DNA from: Caulobacter sp031457805
GTDB lineage: Bacteria; Pseudomonadota; Alphaproteobacteria; Caulobacterales; Caulobacteraceae
Assembly: GCF_031457805.1 (NCBI RefSeq)
Contig: NZ_JAVDXI010000001.1
Coordinates: forward strand, 310,001-374,000
Direction of reading: 5' to 3'
Length of the DNA: 64,000 nucleotides
Made by a program: the position numbers and the translations under genes
The notes under the pieces: model-generated
Database searches by the model: none
Told to the model about the DNA's origin: nothing
The model's input: the letters and a program-made list of their open reading frames with translations, nothing else
Shown here: positions 16,444-23,249 of the stretch, piece after piece
Numbering within the stretch: the first letter of the stretch is position 1
Layout of the letters: each line of letters begins with the position of its first letter

Positions 16444-18075
16444 CTAGCTCGCCGTTACGTACTTGATCAGCGCTGCCATGTTCTCGATGTAGGTCCCGGT
16501 CGAGATGCCGATCTTCGGCGTGTCGGTGATGTAAGGCGAGGTGTCCGTCGCATCGCCGACGCGGGTCTGGCTGAAGTCCCCGGGCGCGGGCGTGGGCGAG
16601 CCGTCGCCGATGTACGGATTGCTGGTCGCCCGGAGCTCTGTCGGCCACCAGCCTTCGGCGTTGAGCGCGGCGATCAGGCCTGCGGCCTTGTCTGGCGAGG
16701 TCTGACCGGTGTCGGCCTTCAAGGTGTCCACATTGAGGTCCGACACCGATATGTCGCCGGTCGTAAAGTACTTGGGCAGCGCCTTGCGGCCGCCCTTGAG
16801 CGGCGAGTCCTTGCTCGCGATCTCGGGTGGTGTGGCTTGCAGCTTGGCCAGTCGCTGGCGCAGGCCTGCGACGTTCACCGCGCGGAACGACGAGTAGTGG
16901 ATGACCGTGCCCTGCGGGTTCTGGTCGGCGTAGTACTCGCCGTTGACGACATTGCTGCCCCGACGATGGATGTAGAGCGGCTTGCCCGTCCCGACCTGAA
17001 TGAAGGTGGGGTAGGGGCGACCCTTCTGGATTTCCTGCGGCAGCTTGATGCTGTCCAGCCAGTCCAGCGCCTCGCCCAGGCGCGCCAGGTACTTCGGGTC
17101 GCCGGTCAGTTCGTAGAAGTCCATGCACGACGCGATGTTCGCGCCTGTGGTGTGGGAGGCGAACGCCTCGGGCTCGTAGCTGCGCGCGCCGGCGGGCTTG
17201 AGCGTGTCGACATAGTGCTGCAGGCCCCAGGCGGGTTGAGGCTGGGGCTGCTGGCAGATCACGAAGCAGTCCATGGCCTTTCGGATAGCGGGCAGGGCGC
17301 GGGGATCGCCCAGGCTCTGCCAGACCATGATCAGGAACTTGATGTTCTCGCCGGCCACATCGTCGTTGAAGGTGATGTAGCCGGTGTAGTCGGCATGGCC
17401 GTGGTTCTGGAAATCGGTCTTCAGGGGGAAGCGCTGGGGCCAGCCGCCGTTGGGATACTGGCTGTCCAGAACAAACTGCAGCGCCTTGTCCAAGGCGGGC
17501 TTGATGCGCTTGTCTTTCTTCTCGACATAGAGGCGCAGCAGGAACTGCGAGGTCTCGGCGGTGCCTGCGTCATCGAACGTGGCGTTGCCGTAGTAGTGCT
17601 GGAATTCTTCGAGCCGCCAGCCGTTTTTCCCGATTGTGTCATACCATTTGCGGATCGAGGCTTCGCCCGCGAGATCGCCCAGATAGTTCCAGCCGCCAGC
17701 AGGATGCTGGATCGCGATCAAGGCCTTGGCGGCCTTACACGCGGCTTTGTAGTAATACTCGTCGCCCGTCGCGTGATAGGCGTCGAGGAACAGGTGCCCC
17801 ATCGTCGCCGTGCCTGGCGGCTGCACCCAGATCATGGTCGGAAAGGCCTCCATCTCGCCCCAGCGGCGCGAGAAATCCGGCAGATAGCTCCAGACGTAAC
17901 CGCCCTTGTAGGCGACCTTGTCGACCATGAAGCGCGTGGCCGTCTTCATCGTTTTCAGCGCCGTGTCTCGGCCCGGCGCGGCGACTGCGCGGAGCGGCGC
18001 GAGAGCGCCCGCTGCGGCGAAGGCCGCCGCCGAGGTGGCCAGGAGGCGACGGCGGGAAAGCGGGCTCAGAGGCAT
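16444..18075 (-). CDS. Pectate lyase, polysaccharide lyase family 10 type, Tat-exported
   Basis: 543 aa. The N-terminus carries a twin-arginine signal (PLSRRRLLATSAAAFAAAG), then a pectate-lyase (alpha/alpha)3 domain with GGWNYLGD and the hallmark YPNGGWPQRFPL, plus HADYTGYITFNDD. PL10 enzymes cleave polygalacturonate by beta-elimination. A second repeat-like region follows (residues ~300-430). The Tat signal suggests folding before export, and tatABC lies 34 kb away. An operator-like palindrome at 18178-18193 sits about 100 bp upstream. A start at 18153 is open but places 26 residues before the Tat signal, so 18075 is preferred. Confidence 0.87.
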   Translation of the reverse strand: MPLSPLSRRRLLATSAAAFAAAGALAPLRAVAAPGRDTALKTMKTATRFMVDKVAYKGGYVWSYLPDFSRRWGEMEAFPTMIWVQPPGTATMGHLFLDAYHATGDEYYYKAACKAAKALIAIQHPAGGWNYLGDLAGEASIRKWYDTIGKNGWRLEEFQHYYGNATFDDAGTAETSQFLLRLYVEKKDKRIKPALDKALQFVLDSQYPNGGWPQRFPLKTDFQNHGHADYTGYITFNDDVAGENIKFLIMVWQSLGDPRALPAIRKAMDCFVICQQPQPQPAWGLQHYVDTLKPAGARSYEPEAFASHTTGANIASCMDFYELTGDPKYLARLGEALDWLDSIKLPQEIQKGRPYPTFIQVGTGKPLYIHRRGSNVVNGEYYADQNPQGTVIHYSSFRAVNVAGLRQRLAKLQATPPEIASKDSPLKGGRKALPKYFTTGDISVSDLNVDTLKADTGQTSPDKAAGLIAALNAEGWWPTELRATSNPYIGDGSPTPAPGDFSQTRVGDATDTSPYITDTPKIGISTGTYIENMAALIKYVTAS

Positions 18076-18177
18076 GGATGAACTCCGGTCAGCGCGGAGC
18101 TTACATCGAAGGATAGGCGAGCGAACCTCCCTGGCCAGCGACGGCTCCGTCATCTTTGAAGTGACGTTGTCGCTATT

Positions 18178-18193
18178 ATGATACCGGTGTCAT
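18178..18193. promoter_or_regulatory. LacI-type operator candidate upstream of the pectate lyase gene
   Basis: ATGATACCGGTGTCAT is a 16-bp near-perfect palindrome centred on CCGG, with one mismatched pair. Even, CG-centred palindromes are typical of LacI-family sugar regulators, and its location between the pectate lyase and the divergent RNA candidate fits pectin- or hexuronate-responsive control. The palindrome is seen directly; the regulator is inferred. Confidence 0.6.
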
Positions 18194-18197
18194 AGAT

Positions 18198-18424
18198 TTG
18201 ACTACCCACTTTTCACGGCAATATCGGTAATTCGCTCGTCGGTCTGGCGATGCGACAGGTCCCCCCCCTGCGACAGGCGGCCGCGTTGTCTGTCGTTGCG
18301 CGTTCGGCGAAATTTGAGTGGCCATTTGAGGCGACGCCGCCGCGCTCGGCGCAGCGCGGCCGACGCCGTCCTGTTGGGGAACAGGACAACGCCCCCGGAC
18401 CGGAGAGGTCCGGGGGCGTTTTCA
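18198..18424 (+). ncRNA. Candidate small RNA with stacked hairpins and its own terminator
   Basis: No open frame explains this stretch, yet it ends in a perfect intrinsic terminator on the plus strand with no plus-strand gene upstream to terminate. Hairpins in order: CGACAG/CTGTCG (18271-18276 with 18290-18295), GCCGCGCT/AGCGCGGC (18339-18346 with 18353-18360), GTCCTGTT-GGGG-AACAGGAC (18368-18387), and the terminator. A C-rich single-stranded run (18261-18268) could pair with G-rich ribosome sites. A TTGACT box at 18198 is a possible -35 element. The exact 5' end cannot be fixed. Confidence 0.6.
18388..18422 (+). terminator. Rho-independent terminator of the small RNA candidate
   Basis: AACGCCCCCGGACC (18388-18401) pairs perfectly over 14 bp with GGTCCGGGGGCGTT (18407-18420) around a GGAGA loop and runs into TTTTC. 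The U tract is only on the plus strand. Confidence 0.85.
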
Positions 18425-18530
18425 TCTCACGCTTGACGCCCTGGCACAGGCATTGCCGCCGAACGGTGATCACTCTGCGTCTAGCGGTCGCATGGCGGAT
18501 TGGCGTTCATATCTTGTAAACCTTTCGATC

Positions 18531-18713
18531 ATGGGGACGCGACACGACCACTTGACCGAAGCCGAGCGGCTCGAGCGACAAGCCGAGATCGCCGACAATG
18601 CGCACGCCCGCGCGGCTCTGCTGCGCATGGCGCAAGCCTCACGCGGCGCCGCTGCGCTGGTGGGTCTGTTTGAGGCCAGCCACGACGAACCGCTGCCGAT
18701 CGTCCGCAGCTAA
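18531..18713 (+). CDS. Small hypothetical protein
   Basis: 60 aa: a helical, charged peptide with TEAERLERQAEIADNAHARA and LLRMAQASRGAAAL. It resembles the short E-A-E-R-x-R-x-x-A ... A-L-L-x-M-A proteins common in alphaproteobacteria, of unknown role. The start is uncertain. ATG 18531 gives the conserved core, while 18492 would add 13 residues. It lies 106 bp after the RNA terminator and converges with the racemase gene 4 bp on. Confidence 0.5.
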   Translation: MGTRHDHLTEAERLERQAEIADNAHARAALLRMAQASRGAAALVGLFEASHDEPLPIVRS

Positions 18714-18717
18714 GGCC

Positions 18718-19386
18718 CTACTCCGTCAGACAGGTCTCGACACAGCGAACCGCCAGGGTTTGGGTGGCGTCCAGAAACGGCGCTGAAAGATCGGTCTGGG
18801 ACAGCACCAAGGGCACTTCGGTACAGCCCGCGACCACAGCCTGCGCGCCTTTGCCGATCAAACGGTGAGCAAGGGCGGCCATGGCGTCCCGCGATTCCTG
18901 ACCCACATCGCCTCGCTTGATCCGGTAGAGCAGGGCCATGAACTCGACCTGTTCGTGGTCGTCCAGCGTTACGACTTCCAGGTCGAGCTGCGAGAAGCGA
19001 TCTCGATAGAGGCCAAGCGCCAGGCTGGTGCCCAGAACGCCGACGACGTTCGCGCCTTGGCTGCGGGCGGCGAGGCCGGCGGTTTCCAGCATGTCGATCA
19101 ACGGCAAGCCTGAGGCGCGGACCTCAGCAGCGTAGGCGTGGGCGGTGTTGCACGCGATCGCCAGCACTTGCGCCCCGGCGTCGCGCAAGCCCGCCGCCAT
19201 CCCCGCGAGCACCGGACCGGGATCCGAGCCCTCGACATTGCGGTCGGGAACCTTGGGGTTGATGTCCACCAGCACCCGGAGATGGTCCTGCTCACGGCTC
19301 ACGGGCGTCGCGGCCTGCAGCTTTGCCAGAAAGTCGAGCGTGGCGGCCGGACCCATGCCGCCCAGAACGCCCAGGACCTTGCTCAT
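18718..19386 (-). CDS. Aspartate/glutamate racemase family protein
   Basis: 222 aa. Both active-site cysteines of PLP-independent Asp/Glu racemases are in place: AIACNTAHA (Cys79) and VAGCTEVP (about Cys188). The N-terminus GVLGGMGPAAT is also typical. The length matches the aspartate racemase/hydantoin-racemase branch. It starts 11 bp after the D-cysteine desulfhydrase gene, so the two form an operon that handles D-amino acids. Whether the substrate is aspartate, glutamate or another amino acid cannot be told. Confidence 0.88.
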   Translation of the reverse strand: MSKVLGVLGGMGPAATLDFLAKLQAATPVSREQDHLRVLVDINPKVPDRNVEGSDPGPVLAGMAAGLRDAGAQVLAIACNTAHAYAAEVRASGLPLIDMLETAGLAARSQGANVVGVLGTSLALGLYRDRFSQLDLEVVTLDDHEQVEFMALLYRIKRGDVGQESRDAMAALAHRLIGKGAQAVVAGCTEVPLVLSQTDLSAPFLDATQTLAVRCVETCLTE

Positions 19387-19397
19387 CGGAGGCGCTC

Positions 19398-20399
19398 CTA
19401 GCCGAGGGCGGGTTCAAGCACGGTCTGATAGCCGAACAGCCCCTGCGCCCCGCCGGTGTGGAGGAACACAATGCGCTCGTCCTTGAAGGCGCCCTTGCGC
19501 GCCTGATCGATCAGACCCTTCATCGCCTTGCCCGAATAGACCGGATCCAGCAGCAGGCCCTCGGTGCGGGCGGCCAGGGCCAGGGCGTCAATGACGCCTT
19601 GGTCCACGAGGCCGTAGCCTTCGCCAACATAGTCGCAGTCGGCGACGACCGCTTCGCGCCGCACCCGGCCCGCTGCGCCGATCGTCTCAGCCGTGGCGAC
19701 GGCGAGGTTGTAGACGTTTTCTTCCTGCTTCGGCTTGGGCGCCCGCACGCCAAAGCCCAGGATCGGGATATCGACCGATAGCGCCGCGAAGCCGGCGACC
19801 AGGCCCGCATGGGTGCCGGCGCTGCCTGTCGCGGTCACCAGGCGGTCGATCTTCAGGTCCATCTGGTCGGCCTGGACGACGAGTTCGCGCGCGCAATCGC
19901 CATAGCCGAGCGCCCCGACCGTATTCGAACCGCCGCCGGGGATCACATAGGGCTTGCCGCCCCGCTGACGCACGCTCTGGGCGGTGACCTCAAGCTCGGC
20001 GACCATGTCTGTCCCGCCGGGCACGTAGCGCAGCGAGGCGCCCATCAGCTTGTCGAGCAGGACATTGCCATTGCCCATGTAGTCACTGGCCTTGGAGCCG
20101 GTCCGCTCCTCCAGGATCACCTCAGTCTTCAGACCAAAGCGCGCCCCGGCCGCGATGGTCTGGCGGACGTGGTTGGACTGGACCGCGCCTTGGGTGACCA
20201 GGGTGTCGGCGCCCTGAGCCAAGGCCTCGCCAAGGAGGAACTCCAGCTTGCGGGTTTTGTTGCCGCCGCCGGCCAGGCCCGTGCAGTCGTCACGCTTGAC
20301 CCACAGGTCTATGCCCAGCGCCGCGCCGAGGCGGGGAAGGGGCTCCAGAGGCGTGGGCAGGTGCGCGAAACGGGCGCGAGGAAAGCGAGCGAGGTGCAT
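19398..20399 (-). CDS. dcyD: D-cysteine desulfhydrase / ACC deaminase family PLP enzyme
   Basis: 333 aa fold-type II PLP enzyme. The PLP lysine lies in GGGNKTRKLEF (about residues 45-54), QSNHVRQTIA follows, and VIPGGGSNTVGALGY binds the phosphate. This family includes D-cysteine desulfhydrase (to pyruvate, H2S and NH3), ACC deaminase and L-cysteate sulfo-lyase (CuyA). The overall pattern fits D-cysteine desulfhydrase best, but CuyA cannot be excluded. It is the first gene of the operon with the racemase, which could supply or remove D-amino-acid substrates. Confidence 0.82.
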   Translation of the reverse strand: MHLARFPRARFAHLPTPLEPLPRLGAALGIDLWVKRDDCTGLAGGGNKTRKLEFLLGEALAQGADTLVTQGAVQSNHVRQTIAAGARFGLKTEVILEERTGSKASDYMGNGNVLLDKLMGASLRYVPGGTDMVAELEVTAQSVRQRGGKPYVIPGGGSNTVGALGYGDCARELVVQADQMDLKIDRLVTATGSAGTHAGLVAGFAALSVDIPILGFGVRAPKPKQEENVYNLAVATAETIGAAGRVRREAVVADCDYVGEGYGLVDQGVIDALALAARTEGLLLDPVYSGKAMKGLIDQARKGAFKDERIVFLHTGGAQGLFGYQTVLEPALG

Positions 20400-20464
20400 G
20401 GGCGCGGTTCCTGATCGAGTCGCGCTCTTGTTATCACGTCCGATGCGCTGGTCGCCGCACGACT

Positions 20465-20905
20465 TCAGGGCTGCTGCGCCTGAGCCTTGGTTTCAATGCG
20501 CCGTCGGGCGCGCTCGGCCGCCAAGGCGCGGGCCTCGGGGTCCTTGAGCTGCTTCTTGATCATCTGAACCAGTTCGTAGGGCGGGTCAGTGGTTGGCGGG
20601 GATCCGCTCGGATCACCCATGATCTCGGCCACGACATTCGCCGTGTCCCTGGCCTTTTCCTGATCGTACCACTGCCGAAGCGTGCCGCAGACCGTTTTGG
20701 GGATGATCGTGCCTCCCATGGTCTTTTTCACGCAGACCACCCGGTCCGGCTCGGCCTTATGGAGCGCGTTCAACTGCTCAATGATCTCCTGATCCGGCAG
20801 GGTCTTCTGGAGCACCTTGCGAGACGCTTCCACCGTCACCGCATCCACGGATCCATCTTGGCTAGTCTGGACCGACAGCGCGAAAAGCAGAGCAACGATC
20901 AGCAT
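20465..20905 (-). CDS. Exported hypothetical protein
   Basis: 146 aa beginning with a short hydrophobic leader (MLIVALLFALSVQTSQ), probably a signal peptide. The middle has two cysteines in V-C-V-K-K-T-M-G-G-T-I-I-P-K-T-V-C-G-T-L-R-Q-W, likely a disulphide, and the C-terminus is a charged helix (DPEARALAAERARRRIET). I recognise the Cys-Gly-Thr-x-R-x-W pattern from small secreted Caulobacter proteins, but it has no known function. It diverges from the TPR gene at 21125. Confidence 0.65.
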   Translation of the reverse strand: MLIVALLFALSVQTSQDGSVDAVTVEASRKVLQKTLPDQEIIEQLNALHKAEPDRVVCVKKTMGGTIIPKTVCGTLRQWYDQEKARDTANVVAEIMGDPSGSPPTTDPPYELVQMIKKQLKDPEARALAAERARRRIETKAQAQQP

Positions 20906-21124
20906 GGCGACAACCTGCGGGTGAGCAGGCCTCTATGGCCCGCTTTTGAGGACTAGCCCAGCCGTTTTGTTCGCGCCTTCGATCCGAACGGGTTCGGTTT
21001 GCGCGTGATTTCAGCGTCCGGTCGTTCTTGAGGCTGGGGAACCGTGCTAGACTCTACGCCATAAAACGGTCGCCACGGATCACAAACACGCTCGGGGCCG
21101 ACCGCGAAATTATGGGAGGACGTC

Positions 21125-21697
21125 ATGAACCAGCGTGACCTTCTGGGGACGGCGGTTCTTGCGGCGACGATGTCAGCCGCACTGTCGGTTAGCGCCGTAG
21201 CCAACGCCTCGACCCTCGTCATCGGGGGCGGTCTGGCCAAGGAATGTTCCGAGGCCGCGCTTGACGGCCGTGCGGACAAGGCTTCGGTGCTGACCTGCAC
21301 GACCGCCCTGGAGACCGAGAACCTCAACTTCAGGGATCGCGCGCGGACCTTCGTCAATCGCGGCGTTCTGCAGATGCGGCAGCGGGATTTCACCCGTGCT
21401 CGCGCCGATTTCGACACCGCGTCGAAGCTTGACCCGAACCTGGGCGAGGCCTGGGTCAATCGTGGCGCGGCCTATGTGGGCGAAAAGCGCTATCGTGAAG
21501 GCGTCGATCAGATCGACAGGGGCTTGGCCCTGGGGGTCAAGGATCCCGAGCGCGCCTGGTTCAATCGCGGGCTGGCCAACGAAGGGCTGGGCGATCTGAA
21601 CGCCGCCTATCGCGACTATTCTCGGGCGGCCGCCTTGAAGCCGGATTGGACGGCGCCAAAAACCGAACTCGCGCGTTTCACGGTCAAACGACCCTGA
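21125..21697 (+). CDS. Periplasmic TPR-repeat protein
   Basis: 190 aa: a signal peptide (core TAVLAATMSAALSVSAVA, cleavage near ANA-S), then about three TPRs over residues 75-180. These are visible as FVNRGVLQMRQRDFTRARAD, AWVNRGAAYVGEKRYREGVD and AWFNRGLANEGLGDLNAAYR. A strong GGGAGGA ribosome site precedes the ATG. It is probably a periplasmic adaptor. The next gene, 71 bp on, is also exported. Confidence 0.78.
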   Translation: MNQRDLLGTAVLAATMSAALSVSAVANASTLVIGGGLAKECSEAALDGRADKASVLTCTTALETENLNFRDRARTFVNRGVLQMRQRDFTRARADFDTASKLDPNLGEAWVNRGAAYVGEKRYREGVDQIDRGLALGVKDPERAWFNRGLANEGLGDLNAAYRDYSRAAALKPDWTAPKTELARFTVKRP

Positions 21698-21768
21698 GGC
21701 GGGAATGATCGAGAGGCCCGAATGATCGAGTCCGGCCGCGCGAGGGGCGCCAGATAAGGGGGCGTCAT

Positions 21769-22167
21769 ATGATGCGATCAAGCGCCGCTTCCTTGGTGAT
21801 GGGCTGGCTCCTGGTCTGGCCTGTGTGCGCCGGGGCGCAGGATCTGCGGGACATTCAGGCGCGAAACGCCGCCGCCCATGCGCTCGAAGACCTCCGTCGC
21901 GAGGCGGTGCAGAGCCAAATCACGGCCTCCAACGCTCAGGAGCGGGCTCGCACCGACGTCATCCTGCGCGACCTGAGCGCAGGCGTGGTCACCGGACCCG
22001 TCGTGTTGAGGCAGACGACCGCGCCGCCCGCGCTCGATGAAGCGACGCGGCTCGACTTGGATTTCGATGCCTCTATGGACCGCCTTGAAAGGCTTACCCA
22101 AGAGGCGCTGGCGCAGAGCAATACGCGGATGCGGGCGATCCGACCCGCCAGCGAGCCCAAGGAGTAA
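21769..22167 (+). CDS. Exported hypothetical protein
   Basis: 132 aa with a signal peptide (MMRSSAASLVMGWLLVWPVCAGA-QD). The mature part is mostly helical and hydrophilic (IQARNAAAHALEDLRREAV; LDFDASMDRLERLTQEAL), so probably a short coiled coil. There are no cysteines in the mature part. It lies 7 bp upstream of the YpfJ gene and is probably in one operon with it. I do not recognise a function. Confidence 0.65.
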   Translation: MMRSSAASLVMGWLLVWPVCAGAQDLRDIQARNAAAHALEDLRREAVQSQITASNAQERARTDVILRDLSAGVVTGPVVLRQTTAPPALDEATRLDLDFDASMDRLERLTQEALAQSNTRMRAIRPASEPKE

Positions 22168-22174
22168 GGATCTC

Positions 22175-23023
22175 ATGGAGTGGGAAGGCGGCCGTCGGTC
22201 GGGCAATATTGAGGACCGACGTGGGCTTGGACCCGTCGGGATCGCGGGCGGTGGAATCGGCGCGGTGGTGCTCGCGGCGATCGGCTACTTCGTCTTCGGG
22301 GTCGACCCTCGGACAACTCTTGAGGCGACACAGCGCCTGCAGCAGCCCGCCCAACAGGAGGGCGTGCGGGGCCAGGTCTCCGACGCCGAGGGGCAGTTCG
22401 TCGATGTGATCGAAACCTCGAACCGAGACGTCTGGACGCCGATCTTCCGTCAGGAAGGCGTGGACTACAGGCCGCCCGCCGCCATCGTTCTCTACGAGCA
22501 AAGCACCGGCACAGGGTGCGGTACCGGCCAATCGGCGATGGGCCCGTTCTACTGTCCTGCCGACCAGAAGGTCTATCTGGATCTTTCGTTCTGGCAGGAG
22601 CTGGACGCGCGCTTTGGCGCCAAGGGCGAGTTCGCGCGCGCCTATGTGATCAGTCATGAGGTCGGCCACCACGTCCAGCATCTGCTGGGCGCAGATCAGC
22701 AGGCCAGGAGGCTCGGGGCGCGCGGCGAAGAGAGCGGCTCGGTCAGGCTGGAGCTGCAGGCCGACTGCTACGCCGGGGTCTGGGCGGCGCGGGCCGGAGA
22801 CGCCTCAGGCGGTGGTATCGTCATCAATCCCGCCGACATCGAGGACGGCCTTGGCGCAGCCGCGGCGGTGGGCGACGACACGATCCAGAAGCGCTCCCAA
22901 GGTCAGGTCGTGCCCGACAGCTTCACCCATGGTTCCAGCGCCCAGCGCATGCGCTGGTTCCGGCGGGGTTTTGAGCAGGGCGACCCGGCGGCTTGCGACA
23001 CCTTCTCGGCGTCGCGGCTCTGA
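22175..23023 (+). CDS. ypfJ: YpfJ/KPN_02809 family neutral zinc metallopeptidase
   Basis: 282 aa. The protein starts MEWEGGRRSGNIEDRRG, the signature opening of this family, followed by one membrane helix (about 22-41). The zincin motif HEVGHH lies near residue 161, with the third ligand region ELQADCYAGVWA near 192. It is a membrane-anchored putative zinc peptidase. Two cysteine pairs (GCGTGQ, FYCPAD) are typical of the family. The AAGGAGTAAGGA before the ATG serves as ribosome site. Confidence 0.88.
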   Translation: MEWEGGRRSGNIEDRRGLGPVGIAGGGIGAVVLAAIGYFVFGVDPRTTLEATQRLQQPAQQEGVRGQVSDAEGQFVDVIETSNRDVWTPIFRQEGVDYRPPAAIVLYEQSTGTGCGTGQSAMGPFYCPADQKVYLDLSFWQELDARFGAKGEFARAYVISHEVGHHVQHLLGADQQARRLGARGEESGSVRLELQADCYAGVWAARAGDASGGGIVINPADIEDGLGAAAAVGDDTIQKRSQGQVVPDSFTHGSSAQRMRWFRRGFEQGDPAACDTFSASRL

Positions 23024-23071
23024 TCGCACGGCCGCACTTGACCTGTGCGTCAGCGAGCCTAGTCTCCGCCC

Positions 23072-23167
23072 TCTGTTCACCGGGGGGCCGCCTGCGCGGC
23101 TGAGATTGGGCCCACGCCCTGACCCGTAGAACCTGATCCGGGTCATGCCGGCGAAGGGAGGGAACGC
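23072..23167 (+). promoter_or_regulatory. TPP riboswitch (THI box)
   Basis: The conserved elements appear in order: GGGG (23082-23087), GCTGAGATTGGGCCC (pyrimidine-sensing arm), ACCCGTAGAACCTGATC, CCGGGTCATGCCGGCGAAGGGA. P1 can close through GTTC (23075-23078) and GAAC (23162-23165). It sits upstream of thiC, which supports thiamine-pyrophosphate control. Confidence 0.95.
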
Positions 23168-23221
23168 GGGCGGGAGCGTTTGTTTCGTCCGTAAGACCGA
23201 CTCAAGCACGCACGTCCGGGT

Positions 23222-23241
23222 CTCCTTGGAAGCTTGAGGAG
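23222..23241 (+). promoter_or_regulatory. Possible anti-Shine-Dalgarno hairpin of thiC
   Basis: CTCCT (23222-23226) can pair with AGGAG (23237-23241), the ribosome site 8 bases before the thiC ATG. Such a hairpin downstream of the TPP aptamer would let the riboswitch act on translation. A weaker AACGC/GCGTT stem followed by TGTTT (23163-23185) could be an alternative terminator. Confidence 0.5.
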
Positions 23242-23249
23242 CGCCCGAA

